64,000 nt of DNA from a virus. Under the pieces are notes generated by a model. The model ran no database searches. It worked only from the letters and a program-made list of their open reading frames with translations, and had not been told where the DNA came from. The stretch covers positions 1 to 64,000 of the IMG/VR virus record IMGVR_UViG_3300002835_000015. One strand, given 5' to 3'. Below are positions 10,955-18,636 of the stretch, in pieces. The position numbers and the translations under genes are program-made. The number at the start of each line of letters is the position of its first letter. The first letter of the stretch is position 1.

Positions 10955-10961
10955 GTGAAAT

Positions 10962-11138
10962 ATGAATTATACTATTACCGAAGTCTTTCTTGATCCCGCG
11001 AATAAATATAGGGCGAGAGTTGCTATTGATGAAAATTCAACTCAATTTTTCAAATTTGATCATTATCCAACTCAAGAAGAAGTTAACGAAGTTGTTATAA
11101 ACTACATATCAAGCATAAATAATGGAGAAATAATATGA
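10962..11138 (+). CDS. Small 58-residue protein of unknown function
   Basis: A short ORF begins at the ATG at 10962, seven bases after the beta-helix adhesin stop, with a weak AGGTGAAA ribosome-binding region. It reads MNYTITEVFLDPANKYRA through to INNGEII and stops at TGA 11136-11138. The stop overlaps the next gene's start as ATGA, an arrangement that supports genuine coupled translation. The product is acidic, with a central FKFDHYPTQEEVNEVV segment and no cysteine or membrane segment. The family is not recognised. The tight packing on both sides is the main reason to accept it. Confidence 0.65.
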   Translation: MNYTITEVFLDPANKYRARVAIDENSTQFFKFDHYPTQEEVNEVVINYISSINNGEII

Positions 11139-11515
11139 GTATTTTAGATGGTAACGTTCAGCCAAACCTAGCAGAACAGTCCGCTAAACAAATCATTAAT
11201 CAAGCCCGTCAGACTTTTCATCAAATAACTGACTCTTTTAATGATGGTACGGTCTTATTTTGGAGCAATCCTTATGGATTAAAACCATCAGAAATTGCTG
11301 AAGCCCTTGGACCAAACGCCGTGGAAGTATTTAAATTACACTATGCTTTAGGCCAATTTATTGCTAGTATAAAGCCCGAAGCAATATATAATTCATTATC
11401 TTTAGTTGGTCAATTTACTATGAATGAAGATGGAACTGTAACAGTTATCGATAATGATAACCTCCCGCCGGTTACTCCTCAAGATTTTAATGCCTCACTA
11501 ACTGGTGATCGTTAA
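11135..11515 (+). CDS. Conserved hypothetical phage protein, fibre-block associated
   Basis: 126 residues, starting in a four-base ATGA overlap with the 58-residue gene. The central motif FWSNPYGLKPSEIAEALGPNAVEVF resembles a small family often encoded beside phage tail-fibre genes (pattern F/LW-x-NPxGLxPxE-x-x-xALGxxAxEVF). The N-terminus is helical, and the C-terminal third is a short acidic beta segment. The family has no established function. It is the last gene of the first adhesin block, and the gap after it contains a promoter-like element that starts the capsid unit. An assembly or accessory role is inference. Confidence 0.6.
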   Translation: MSILDGNVQPNLAEQSAKQIINQARQTFHQITDSFNDGTVLFWSNPYGLKPSEIAEALGPNAVEVFKLHYALGQFIASIKPEAIYNSLSLVGQFTMNEDGTVTVIDNDNLPPVTPQDFNASLTGDR

Positions 11516-11541
11516 GTAATCAATTTAATATGTTTATACGA

Positions 11542-11560
11542 TTTTTGTGTATATTATCTT
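11542..11560 (+). promoter_or_regulatory. Late-promoter-like element, copy 1 (capsid unit)
   Basis: The sequence TTTTTGTGTATATTATCTT lies in the gap before the protease/scaffold gene. The GTGTATA core starts at 11547, 35 bases before the start codon. It has a T-rich tract, the GTG and a TATATT -10-like box, but no recognisable TTGACA -35 box. Four other intergenic copies occur in the window, which is the main support for calling it a promoter. Confidence 0.65.
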
Positions 11561-11581
11561 GAGAGACACCAAGGAAAAAAT

Positions 11582-12997
11582 ATGAAGATATATGCACAAG
11601 AAATAGCTGACGGAGTATCAGAACGTATCAAAAGTGATACGACTGTAGCTTATTGTTCGCAAGCTGTGTTAACAACCGAAACAAATTCAATTAAGCGATT
11701 GATTGATAAAGTAAAGGCTTCTAGCAATCCTAATCAAATTGATCTTTACTATATCAAATCAATTCTTGTTTCTACTGGGTGGAATAAAAACGACGATGTT
11801 TTCGATCCGCAGCAAACTTGGGCGGCTCGTAGTACCCCAGAAGATAAACAATTCAACTTAATGCATAATGAAAATGACATCATAGGACATATCACTGGAA
11901 GTTATGTTGTTGATCAAGATGGCAATAAAATCGGCGCAACTGAAAATGATGACGCCCCATCTCAGTTCGATATCGTAACCGAAGCTGTAATTTATAACAG
12001 CTGGACTAATCCAGAGAACAGAGAGAGGATGAGTAAGATTATATCAGAGATAGAGCAAGGCAAGTGGTTCGTTTCGATGGAATGTTTATTCGCCGGTTTT
12101 GATTACTCCGTTAAAGACACCTCTGGTCAAACCAAGGTTATAGCACGAAGTGAAGACTCGGCATTTTTAACAAAACATCTTAGAGCATACGGTGGAACCG
12201 GAGAATACGAAGGCTATCAAATTGGTAGATTATTGAGAGATATTTCTTTTTCTGGTAAGGGTTTAGTATCCAGACCAGCAAATCCTAGAAGTATAATTCT
12301 TGATTCTAGCAAGGCTTTCTCTGTTAATGAAGAACAAACTATTTCCAATGTTTCAGAAGGAGAAGTTAATATGTCAGAAAACATCGAAGAGAAGCAGCTA
12401 GATACTGCCCCAGTGGTAGAAGAAGCTGTACAAGTTGTAGCTGTAGCCGAAGAAGTCAAGGTTGAAAATAATACTTCAGAATTAGAGGCCGCTTTAGCTG
12501 CTAAAGATACTGAAATTCAAGCTTATGCTTCAAAGGTAACAACATTAGAAGAGACTATTGCTAACTTACAAAAAGATTTAGCAGCAGTGAACAAGGATAT
12601 GGAAGAAATGAAGAAAAAGGAAAAAGATCGTAGCCGTAAAGAAAAATTAGTTATGGCCGGTTTTGAAGATGCAGAAGCCGACGAATCGCTCTCGCTATAT
12701 GACGCATTAAGTGACGAAGCTTTTGAAGCTGTTGTTGCTGCAATGAAGAAGAAGTGGGGAGCAATGAAGGACAAGATGATGAAAGAAGATAAAGAAGAAA
12801 AGAAGGAAATGGCTTCAGAAGTCGCTGCTACAGAAGAAAAGACTGAAGTAGCAGAAGAGTCAACTGCTCAACTTTTTGAAGAAGTTAAATCAACAGAAGC
12901 CACTCTCGTAGATGCTTCTGATGAAGGTGAAGAAATAGAGGCCACAAGAGCTAGTGTGGCAGAGTGGCTAACAAACAACGTTTTACGTAATAAGTGA
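11582..12997 (+). CDS. Capsid maturation protease fused to scaffold domain
   Basis: The 471-residue product has two parts. Residues 1 to about 245 resemble prohead proteases of the assemblin/U9/U35 type: a His in the element NLMHNENDIIGHI (H95) and a Ser in GKWFVSMECLF (S165) are the probable catalytic pair. The domain ends with the typical GLVSRPANPRSIIL segment. Residues about 264-471 form an acidic, Lys/Glu-rich coiled-coil scaffold (for example LEETIANLQKDLAAVNKDME). The expected role is to build the procapsid around the scaffold and then cleave scaffold and capsid proteins before DNA packaging. It is first in the unit protease, decoration, major capsid protein, behind a promoter-like element. 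The start is supported by AAGGA upstream. An internal start is annotated separately. Confidence 0.85.
   Translation: MKIYAQEIADGVSERIKSDTTVAYCSQAVLTTETNSIKRLIDKVKASSNPNQIDLYYIKSILVSTGWNKNDDVFDPQQTWAARSTPEDKQFNLMHNENDIIGHITGSYVVDQDGNKIGATENDDAPSQFDIVTEAVIYNSWTNPENRERMSKIISEIEQGKWFVSMECLFAGFDYSVKDTSGQTKVIARSEDSAFLTKHLRAYGGTGEYEGYQIGRLLRDISFSGKGLVSRPANPRSIILDSSKAFSVNEEQTISNVSEGEVNMSENIEEKQLDTAPVVEEAVQVVAVAEEVKVENNTSELEAALAAKDTEIQAYASKVTTLEETIANLQKDLAAVNKDMEEMKKKEKDRSRKEKLVMAGFEDAEADESLSLYDALSDEAFEAVVAAMKKKWGAMKDKMMKEDKEEKKEMASEVAATEEKTEVAEESTAQLFEEVKSTEATLVDASDEGEEIEATRASVAEWLTNNVLRNK
12355..12363 (+). promoter_or_regulatory. Internal Shine-Dalgarno for nested scaffold start
   Basis: AGAAGGAGA lies inside the protease/scaffold reading frame, seven bases before the in-frame ATG at 12371. 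It is one of the best Shine-Dalgarno matches in the window, and its position at the protease-scaffold boundary argues that it is used. Confidence 0.6.
12371..12997 (+). CDS. Nested scaffolding protein from internal in-frame start
   Basis: The ATG at 12371 is codon 264 of the protease gene, in the same frame, and follows a strong AGAAGGAGA site with suitable spacing. Translation from it would give a 208-residue protein beginning MSENIEEKQLDTAP and consisting only of the acidic coiled-coil scaffold. This matches the lambda C/Nu3 arrangement, in which a protease gene contains an internal start that makes the free scaffold in excess. Known: nested scaffold starts occur in several phage protease genes. 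Seen here: the site, the frame and the domain boundary. Inferred: that both products are made. Confidence 0.6.
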   Translation: MSENIEEKQLDTAPVVEEAVQVVAVAEEVKVENNTSELEAALAAKDTEIQAYASKVTTLEETIANLQKDLAAVNKDMEEMKKKEKDRSRKEKLVMAGFEDAEADESLSLYDALSDEAFEAVVAAMKKKWGAMKDKMMKEDKEEKKEMASEVAATEEKTEVAEESTAQLFEEVKSTEATLVDASDEGEEIEATRASVAEWLTNNVLRNK

Positions 12998-13013
12998 TAA
13001 AAGGAGAAAAACT

Positions 13014-13460
13014 ATGGCCCTAAAAGCAGATAGATATGAGCTTCAAACTGATATCAGTTTCTTCTACAATGCCGGGACAGCAACTCGCGGCGGTGTAGTA
13101 TGTCATGATACAGCTGGTTCGGGTGCAGCTATGGATCAAGGTGTTAACCTTGTTAAGTATGCTACATCAGGCGTTCCAGTTGGCGTTTTATTAAATGATG
13201 TAGTAAATAAGGATCTAACCCGTACTCATCTTAATCAGTATAAGGATGAAGTTCAGAAGGGTGGTAAGGTTACAGTACTCCGCAAGGGTTATGTTGTAAC
13301 TAACAGCGTCACTGGAACACCTAGTGCCGGTGCAACAGCTTATCGCTGCACAGTAACTGCTGGAAATTTCAGCACAGTTGCTAGCGGCAATGCTGTTGGT
13401 GGATTCATGACCAGCAAAGATGCTGACGGTTATGCCAAAGTCGAAGTAAACCTTCCCTGA
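13014..13460 (+). CDS. Putative head decoration protein
   Basis: A 148-residue protein between the protease/scaffold and the major capsid protein, preceded by AAGGAGAAAA. The sequence opens MALKADRYELQTDISFF, then contains GVVCHDTAGSG and a beta-rich core with PVGVLLNDVVN and KGGKVTVLRKGYVV, ending in a short Ala/Gly-rich tail. Size, position and the beta-rich GxVxVLRxGxV pattern fit capsid-stabilising decoration proteins that bind outside the expanded head. No membrane segment or signal peptide is visible. An alternative is a minor head fibre component. The assignment rests mainly on position. Confidence 0.6.
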   Translation: MALKADRYELQTDISFFYNAGTATRGGVVCHDTAGSGAAMDQGVNLVKYATSGVPVGVLLNDVVNKDLTRTHLNQYKDEVQKGGKVTVLRKGYVVTNSVTGTPSAGATAYRCTVTAGNFSTVASGNAVGGFMTSKDADGYAKVEVNLP

Positions 13461-13485
13461 CTAATATAAACAAGGAGAATTAAAC

Positions 13486-14496
13486 ATGCCAATAACAGAA
13501 AGACCCAGCGATGATTTTATCGCTCTCCTACGTAAGTCAGGGGATGCCGATATCAATGTGGCTATGGCCGCTCAACGTGAGTTTGCCAAAGCACTAGAAC
13601 TCCCACTCCGTAAGGGCGTTTTAGTCGGTAATGTACTCGGTAATATTTTCGAAACCATCAATGTAGAAGCCGGTTCAACAACCGAATTCCCTCTTGATCT
13701 TATCTCCCCCGGCCTTGAAGGTGAGCATGTTGCTTACACCAATCCCGGTCACGGTAGAATTCCAGAGCGTTCGGTCGAAGGCGACTACGTGATGATTCCC
13801 ACCTACACAATCGCTTCATCGGTTGACTATCTTCTTCGCTTTGCCCGCGAAGCCAGATGGGATATCGTTGGTCGTGCAATGCAGGTGATGGAAGCCGGTT
13901 TCACCAAGAAGATGAACGATGACGGCTGGCACACTCTTCTCGCCGCTGGCGTTGATCGTAACATCCTCGTCTATGATGCTGATGCAACAGCTGGTCTATT
14001 CTCAAAGAGATTAGTATCACTTATGCAGACAGTTATGCGTAGAAACTCGGGTGGTAACTCGGCATCAGTTGGTCGTGGCCGTCTAACCGATATGTATCTA
14101 TCGCCAGAAGCTTTAGAAGACATTCGTAACTGGGGTCTAGATCAAGTTGATGATGTTACTCGTCGTGAAATCTATAATGCTGATCCAGCTGCGGCTGTTA
14201 TCACCAGAATCTTTGGCGTTAACCTACATGACCTAGACGAACTAGGCGAAGGTCAACAGTACCAGAGCTTCTTTTCAACTGACCTCGGCGGTGCATTAGC
14301 AACAGGCGGTGACGTTGAACTCGTAGTTGGTCTTGATCAGTCGAGTAATGATAGCTTTGTAATGCCCGTTAAGCAGCAGCTACAGGTATTCGAAGATCCA
14401 ACCCTACATCGTCAGCAACGCGCTGGCTATTACGGCTGGGCTGAACTCGGCTTTGGTGTTCTAGATAATCGTAGAGTGATCCTTGGCTCATTCTAA
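13486..14496 (+). CDS. Major capsid protein (HK97-fold)
   Basis: 336 residues preceded by AAGGAGAA. It has a short N-terminal helical part, the segment LVGNVLGNIFETINVEAGSTTEFPLD, a helical domain RRNSGGNSASVGRGRLTDMYLSPEALEDIRNW, and a C-terminal LQVFEDPTLHRQQRAGYYGWAELGFGVLDNRRVILGSF. This order (E-loop-like segment, spine helix, P-domain, then a strand with a hydrophobic end) is typical of HK97-fold capsid proteins, and the neighbouring protease/scaffold and decoration-like genes agree. Compared with the fibre genes it uses noticeably more C-ending codons and CGT/CTC codons, as expected for the most highly expressed phage gene. A terminator follows directly. Confidence 0.88.
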   Translation: MPITERPSDDFIALLRKSGDADINVAMAAQREFAKALELPLRKGVLVGNVLGNIFETINVEAGSTTEFPLDLISPGLEGEHVAYTNPGHGRIPERSVEGDYVMIPTYTIASSVDYLLRFAREARWDIVGRAMQVMEAGFTKKMNDDGWHTLLAAGVDRNILVYDADATAGLFSKRLVSLMQTVMRRNSGGNSASVGRGRLTDMYLSPEALEDIRNWGLDQVDDVTRREIYNADPAAAVITRIFGVNLHDLDELGEGQQYQSFFSTDLGGALATGGDVELVVGLDQSSNDSFVMPVKQQLQVFEDPTLHRQQRAGYYGWAELGFGVLDNRRVILGSF

Positions 14497-14500
14497 TCTA

Positions 14501-14516
14501 GATATCTAAAGATATC
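14501..14516 (+). repeat. Short GATATC inverted repeat after the capsid gene
   Basis: GATATC, a TAAA loop and GATATC form a six-base-pair inverted repeat just past the major capsid stop codon and ahead of the terminator. It may add to transcript 3'-end structure, but it is short enough to arise by chance. Confidence 0.35.
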
Positions 14517-14526
14517 GGTCGCAATC

Positions 14527-14560
14527 AAGCCATCCTCAAGCGATTGGGGGTGGCTTTTTT
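14527..14560 (+). terminator. Rho-independent terminator of the capsid unit
   Basis: An 11-bp stem (AAGCCATCCTC with GGGGGTGGCTT, including two G-U pairs) with an eight-base loop is followed by a T tract. It lies 30 bases after the major capsid stop and directly abuts the next promoter-like element, so one transcript ends where the next begins. Confidence 0.8.
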
Positions 14561-14575
14561 GTGTATAATAACTTA
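14555..14575 (+). promoter_or_regulatory. Late-promoter-like element, copy 2
   Basis: TTTTTTGTGTATAATAACTT shares the GTGTATA core (from 14561) with the other copies and has a perfect TATAAT box at 14564-14569. Its T tract doubles as the U tract of the capsid terminator. The core is 51 bases before the next start codon. Confidence 0.65.
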
Positions 14576-14586
14576 GATAACGTTAT
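14575..14586 (+). promoter_or_regulatory. 12-bp perfect palindrome near the expected transcription start
   Basis: GATAACGTTATC begins six bases after the TATAAT box of promoter copy 2, so it covers the expected +1 region. It could be an operator or a 5' mRNA hairpin. The other promoter copies lack it, which weakens the case. Confidence 0.35.
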
Positions 14587-14611
14587 CCAAGGATATGAAT
14601 AGGAGAAAAAT

Positions 14612-15313
14612 ATGGCCGCACTATCGGATTATCTTGAGTCTGGATTATTGAGTCACATATTTAGAGATACAGCTTTCCCCAGACCTTCTACCATAGCAAT
14701 TGCCTTAACTAGCGGTGTTCCACTTGATTCCGACACTGGGTTAACAATCCCAGAACTACCGTCTGGAGTAAGGAGTGGCTTAAACTTTGTTCCAACAAAT
14801 TATAGTCGAATTGTTTTAGGCCCACCAGCTACTAGTGGTGATAGGGCATGGAATTCTGTTGGATTAGATACTCTAACTGCCTATACTGTCTCTGGAACCA
14901 GACATGACAATACACCGGGATATTTTTATCCACTATATTTAACATCTACTGCGGCAAATAGTAATAGTACAGCCGGTGGCGGTAATGGCAGTAGTCTGTC
15001 TATAATATTTAAAGAATTTCCATCTGTGATGTTCTTTGCTCCAGTTGGAGGAAACATATTTCAGTCTGGTGTTTCAGTGCAGTCAAGTTATCAGTCATAT
15101 GAAGGTAATGGATTTATTAAAAATAAAAATCAAATGATATTTAATACTGCTATCACTGAGTGGGGTTGGGTTTCTGGCATAGCTATTTTAGATCATGAGT
15201 CCGTTGGTTCTGGTAATCTTCTAATGTATGCTAAGTTAAATAATCCGCGATACGTTTACCTTGGAGATAATATAAGATTTGATGCTAATTCATTAGAAAT
15301 AAGCCTAAAATAG
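14612..15313 (+). CDS. Conserved phage tail/fibre-associated protein (split SDYLE...FDANSLEI family)
   Basis: A 233-residue protein, first gene after the capsid terminator, with an AGGAGAAAA ribosome-binding site. The N-terminus LSDYLESGLLSHIFRDTAFPRPSTIAIAL, a central NYSRIVL, and a C-terminal ITEWGWVSGIAILDHESVGSGNLLMYAKL...FDANSLEISL match a widespread phage family of small beta proteins near tail fibres (pattern: ALSDYLE-x-x-LL-x-H-x-F, NYAR, then a GNLL-x-Y strand and a final FxAGxL-like strand). This copy is longer than usual because about 60 Ser/Gly/Asn-rich residues lie between the NYSR strand and the C-terminal part. A virion role is likely, but its exact place is unknown. Confidence 0.65.
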   Translation: MAALSDYLESGLLSHIFRDTAFPRPSTIAIALTSGVPLDSDTGLTIPELPSGVRSGLNFVPTNYSRIVLGPPATSGDRAWNSVGLDTLTAYTVSGTRHDNTPGYFYPLYLTSTAANSNSTAGGGNGSSLSIIFKEFPSVMFFAPVGGNIFQSGVSVQSSYQSYEGNGFIKNKNQMIFNTAITEWGWVSGIAILDHESVGSGNLLMYAKLNNPRYVYLGDNIRFDANSLEISLK

Positions 15314-15328
15314 TAACTGGAGCTTAAT

Positions 15329-18300
15329 ATGATATTAAGCAAGTCTCAACTTGTAAATAATATTAATAGTGATATATCTGATCAATCATATGGTCAAATA
15401 TCGCCCTATGACATTAGACATAATTTATTAGATATAATAGATTCTGTACATAACCTTACCTTTTCTCAAGAATTAAAATCTCTTAATTTAGCTACATTTC
15501 CATCTGGAAATACAAAGCTTGGCCAGTTAACTCTAGAGAATATTAATTTAGATGGTTATAATAGTCAAGACAATACAGCAATTGGATATTCTGTATTAAA
15601 ATCTAACTATCAAGGCATTAGAAATACAGCCGTTGGCTCTTACTCTTTATCTTGCAATATATATGGAGAGGGTAATGTTGCTTTAGGTTATAATGCGTTA
15701 GCGGGCAATACTGTTGGTAATTTGAATATTGGGCTTGGTAGCTACACTCTTCATAACAATAAATCTGGAAATGGTAATGTAGCAATTGGGCATGGTGCTG
15801 GATACTACATTGGTAAAAATACTAGCAACAAATTATTTATTGCTCATCACGCTGTTGACGGAGATTATATCTGCAATAATCCCAATGGAACCGGCTTGAC
15901 ACCATTGTTACAAGGCGATTTTTCTAGTTTGCAATTAGGAGTTGGAGTAAAAACCCTTCACGCATTTGGCGCACTCCAAGTTGGTGGCGATTTAACGCCT
16001 TCTGGTAATAATGTATTAAACATTGGACACCAATTATATAATTGGAAGAGTTTATATCTTTCAAGCTCTTTAAATTTTGCTAATAATTCTTCAATAAGTG
16101 CATATAGTCCAACCGGAATTCTAGTTAGTGGATCATTATTTGTACCCATTAATAATCACTATGAGCTTGGATCTTCTACAAATAAATGGAAACGTGGTTA
16201 TTTTCAAAATCTTACAGTTGACGGTACGGCTAACATAGGAACTGTAACATACAATGATACTCAAGTGTATAATGGTATTAAAATCTATTTAGCAACAGAC
16301 TCTAATTTACAACCACAATATTCTGATGCAAACTTATTAGGTGGCGGATTATTTATAAAGTCTTCTGACAATAGAGAATATTCTTTAAGTTACTTTCCGC
16401 CAAGCTCTGGTATGCCATGCTTTACTGATAGTTATGATAAATCTACATTTAGAAGTAACATTAGCTTCCAAGTTCCAAGTTCATCTTACATAAAAACTAA
16501 TAGTATAATTTCGTATAGTTCAGATGCATTTAATGATAGTGACTGTTATGGCCTATTCTTCAATAGTGGTATAACATATATATCAAGAAAAAATGTTTTA
16601 AATGTTAATCCCGGCTTGCCAAATGGTCATATTGCTGGTATAGGAAATGTAAATTTTATATCCAACTCTGGGGAAGTACAAAACTATAGTGTTTCAATAT
16701 CTTCGTTAGAGTCTGGCGTGAGCGTTAGTCAAAGATTCTTATCTGGAACAAAGTCAAGACAAAAAGACGTTGTGACTAACAAAGATAAACTTTCTGGATT
16801 TGAGCTTAAATATATCAATGACACTAATAACAATGATCTTGATGATCGTTTAGTCATTGGTTCTTATAATAAAACCCCCAATTTTGTTAACGGTATGATT
16901 CTTATGAAAGAGTCTACCGGCGGGTCTGTTATGTCTATTACCAATATACCAGAAGTTACAGAAAATGTGTTACCAAACACTATTTTCAATGTCAGATCTA
17001 AGAATGATTGTATTGCTAGATTTACTTCTGAAAATAACGCATATTATAAATCAGCCATTCAGCTTCTTGGATCTGCTAACTGTGAGGCTAGCGGTTTAGA
17101 AATTTCTTATCTAAACAATAGCGGTGTTGCCGATGTAACAGTTTATAGGGACTCTAATCCTATCAACTTCATTAGAATGAAAGACACCAAAGAGATTGGA
17201 ATACTTTCTAGTGGAATTATCAATGCAACTATTACAATTGGAAACAGCGGAACAGCCAAGCTTCCGGTTATAAGCATAAAAGATAATCTATGGGTTGGAA
17301 ATTCTATAGTAGCTCCTTCAGTTGGGTATGGAAAATTATACAACTTTAGAGCTGAAAAAGGATTTGCTGATCAGTATAATTCACTATATTTTATGGATGG
17401 TTCTGGCAATTCTACTGATTTAGTAGTAAATAAACTTGATAACGTAGACGCTAGAGCTATTTATACAGATGGAAGTGGAAATACTTTTGCTGGATATTTA
17501 TCTCCATCTGGCAGAAAAACTATAACTGGGGCAGCTAAAAACAATATTTCCTATGGCTACAAAGCACTTTATAGTATTTCATCTGGCTCTGGCAACCTAG
17601 CAATAGGATACAGCCCCCTTTATGATTTAGTCTTAGGAAATAACAATATTGTAATTGGCGATTCATCTGCCAGTGGATTAGTTAATACATCCAGCAATAT
17701 CATAATTGGTAATCAATCATTCAACAAGACTTCTGATCTAGCCAACACTAGTGGTAATATAGTAATTGGTCATAATATTGGTGCTAGTAACAGTGGTTCA
17801 CACAACTTCTTGGTTGGGAATAATGGCTTAGTTCTATTAGATGGTAAGCTTGGCCCAACTAATTCTGATAAAAGATTAACTCTTCCTAGCGGCGGAAGAT
17901 TATACATTAATAATGCTAATGATACTGATAGTTTGTGCTTAAAATCTAATGTTATAGAAATTATTGATAGTGGCGGCAATAACTATCCAGATAATACTTT
18001 AACTTTTAGATTTATTGGAAATAATTCAGCAGACCTTTTAATTCTAAGTCACGACTCACTTGGACCATCAGATTATATTGCTACTTGGGGCTACCCAAAG
18101 ACATTCAATAATCTTAATTATTATAATGATGAATATTGGTTTCCAACCGTTGGTCTTTCTGGAGAAGTTACTCCTAATGCCATTAGCAATAAAGAGCCAA
18201 AACCTTATTCACAGCTAAATGGAAATTTTAAGCTAAAAGGCAATATACAATTTGGCGATGGCACATATCTTGGTAGCTCCAAGCCCATAATCAAAAATAC

Positions 18301-18625
18301 TTTACTTGCAAATAGCGGCATAGCACTTGGAAATAGTGGCATATCTCTTGCCAATAGCGGAATATCAAGAATAAATAGTGCTATTATTGAAGGATTCATG
18401 CCCGATGGCTTACAAGCTCCAGCCAATGCCTCTACTAAGACTAGCGGCATCTTAATACTAAAAGACAGTAATTGGGCAAATTCTGGAGACATTTTTGTTA
18501 TTAATAGAGACACTACATCAGTAATACATTCTGGAGCTTATGTGATAGCTGCTAGGATAAATAATGAATATAAACCCATTTGGATTAGTGCAAGTAGTAC
18601 GCCATGCACATGCTGTAACAATTAA
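15329..18625 (+). CDS. Tail fibre with YadA-like head repeats
   Basis: 1098 residues. The N-terminal 35 residues (LVNNINSDISDQSYGQISPYDIRHNLLDIIDSV) match those of the fibre at 26068 and probably dock the protein to the virion. Residues about 75-165 contain YadA-head-like left-handed beta-roll repeats (NTAIGYSVLKSN, NVALGYNALAGN, NVAIGHGAG), and a second set lies near residues 735-840 (NLAIGYSPL, NIVIGDSSAS, NIVIGHNIG). These repeats trimerise in YadA-type adhesins. Near residue 990-1010 is a short NSGIALGNSGISLANSGIS repeat. The C-terminus ends TPCTCCNN, an unusual cysteine cluster. No signal peptide or YadA membrane anchor is present, so this is a phage fibre and not a bacterial autotransporter. 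Confidence 0.8.
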   Translation: MILSKSQLVNNINSDISDQSYGQISPYDIRHNLLDIIDSVHNLTFSQELKSLNLATFPSGNTKLGQLTLENINLDGYNSQDNTAIGYSVLKSNYQGIRNTAVGSYSLSCNIYGEGNVALGYNALAGNTVGNLNIGLGSYTLHNNKSGNGNVAIGHGAGYYIGKNTSNKLFIAHHAVDGDYICNNPNGTGLTPLLQGDFSSLQLGVGVKTLHAFGALQVGGDLTPSGNNVLNIGHQLYNWKSLYLSSSLNFANNSSISAYSPTGILVSGSLFVPINNHYELGSSTNKWKRGYFQNLTVDGTANIGTVTYNDTQVYNGIKIYLATDSNLQPQYSDANLLGGGLFIKSSDNREYSLSYFPPSSGMPCFTDSYDKSTFRSNISFQVPSSSYIKTNSIISYSSDAFNDSDCYGLFFNSGITYISRKNVLNVNPGLPNGHIAGIGNVNFISNSGEVQNYSVSISSLESGVSVSQRFLSGTKSRQKDVVTNKDKLSGFELKYINDTNNNDLDDRLVIGSYNKTPNFVNGMILMKESTGGSVMSITNIPEVTENVLPNTIFNVRSKNDCIARFTSENNAYYKSAIQLLGSANCEASGLEISYLNNSGVADVTVYRDSNPINFIRMKDTKEIGILSSGIINATITIGNSGTAKLPVISIKDNLWVGNSIVAPSVGYGKLYNFRAEKGFADQYNSLYFMDGSGNSTDLVVNKLDNVDARAIYTDGSGNTFAGYLSPSGRKTITGAAKNNISYGYKALYSISSGSGNLAIGYSPLYDLVLGNNNIVIGDSSASGLVNTSSNIIIGNQSFNKTSDLANTSGNIVIGHNIGASNSGSHNFLVGNNGLVLLDGKLGPTNSDKRLTLPSGGRLYINNANDTDSLCLKSNVIEIIDSGGNNYPDNTLTFRFIGNNSADLLILSHDSLGPSDYIATWGYPKTFNNLNYYNDEYWFPTVGLSGEVTPNAISNKEPKPYSQLNGNFKLKGNIQFGDGTYLGSSKPIIKNTLLANSGIALGNSGISLANSGISRINSAIIEGFMPDGLQAPANASTKTSGILILKDSNWANSGDIFVINRDTTSVIHSGAYVIAARINNEYKPIWISASSTPCTCCNN

Positions 18626-18636
18626 AGGGCTTCCAT

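Noticed and set aside
15329-18625. Bacterial YadA-type autotransporter
   Set aside because: YadA-like head repeats are present, but there is no signal peptide or C-terminal membrane anchor, and the N-terminus is a phage fibre docking module.
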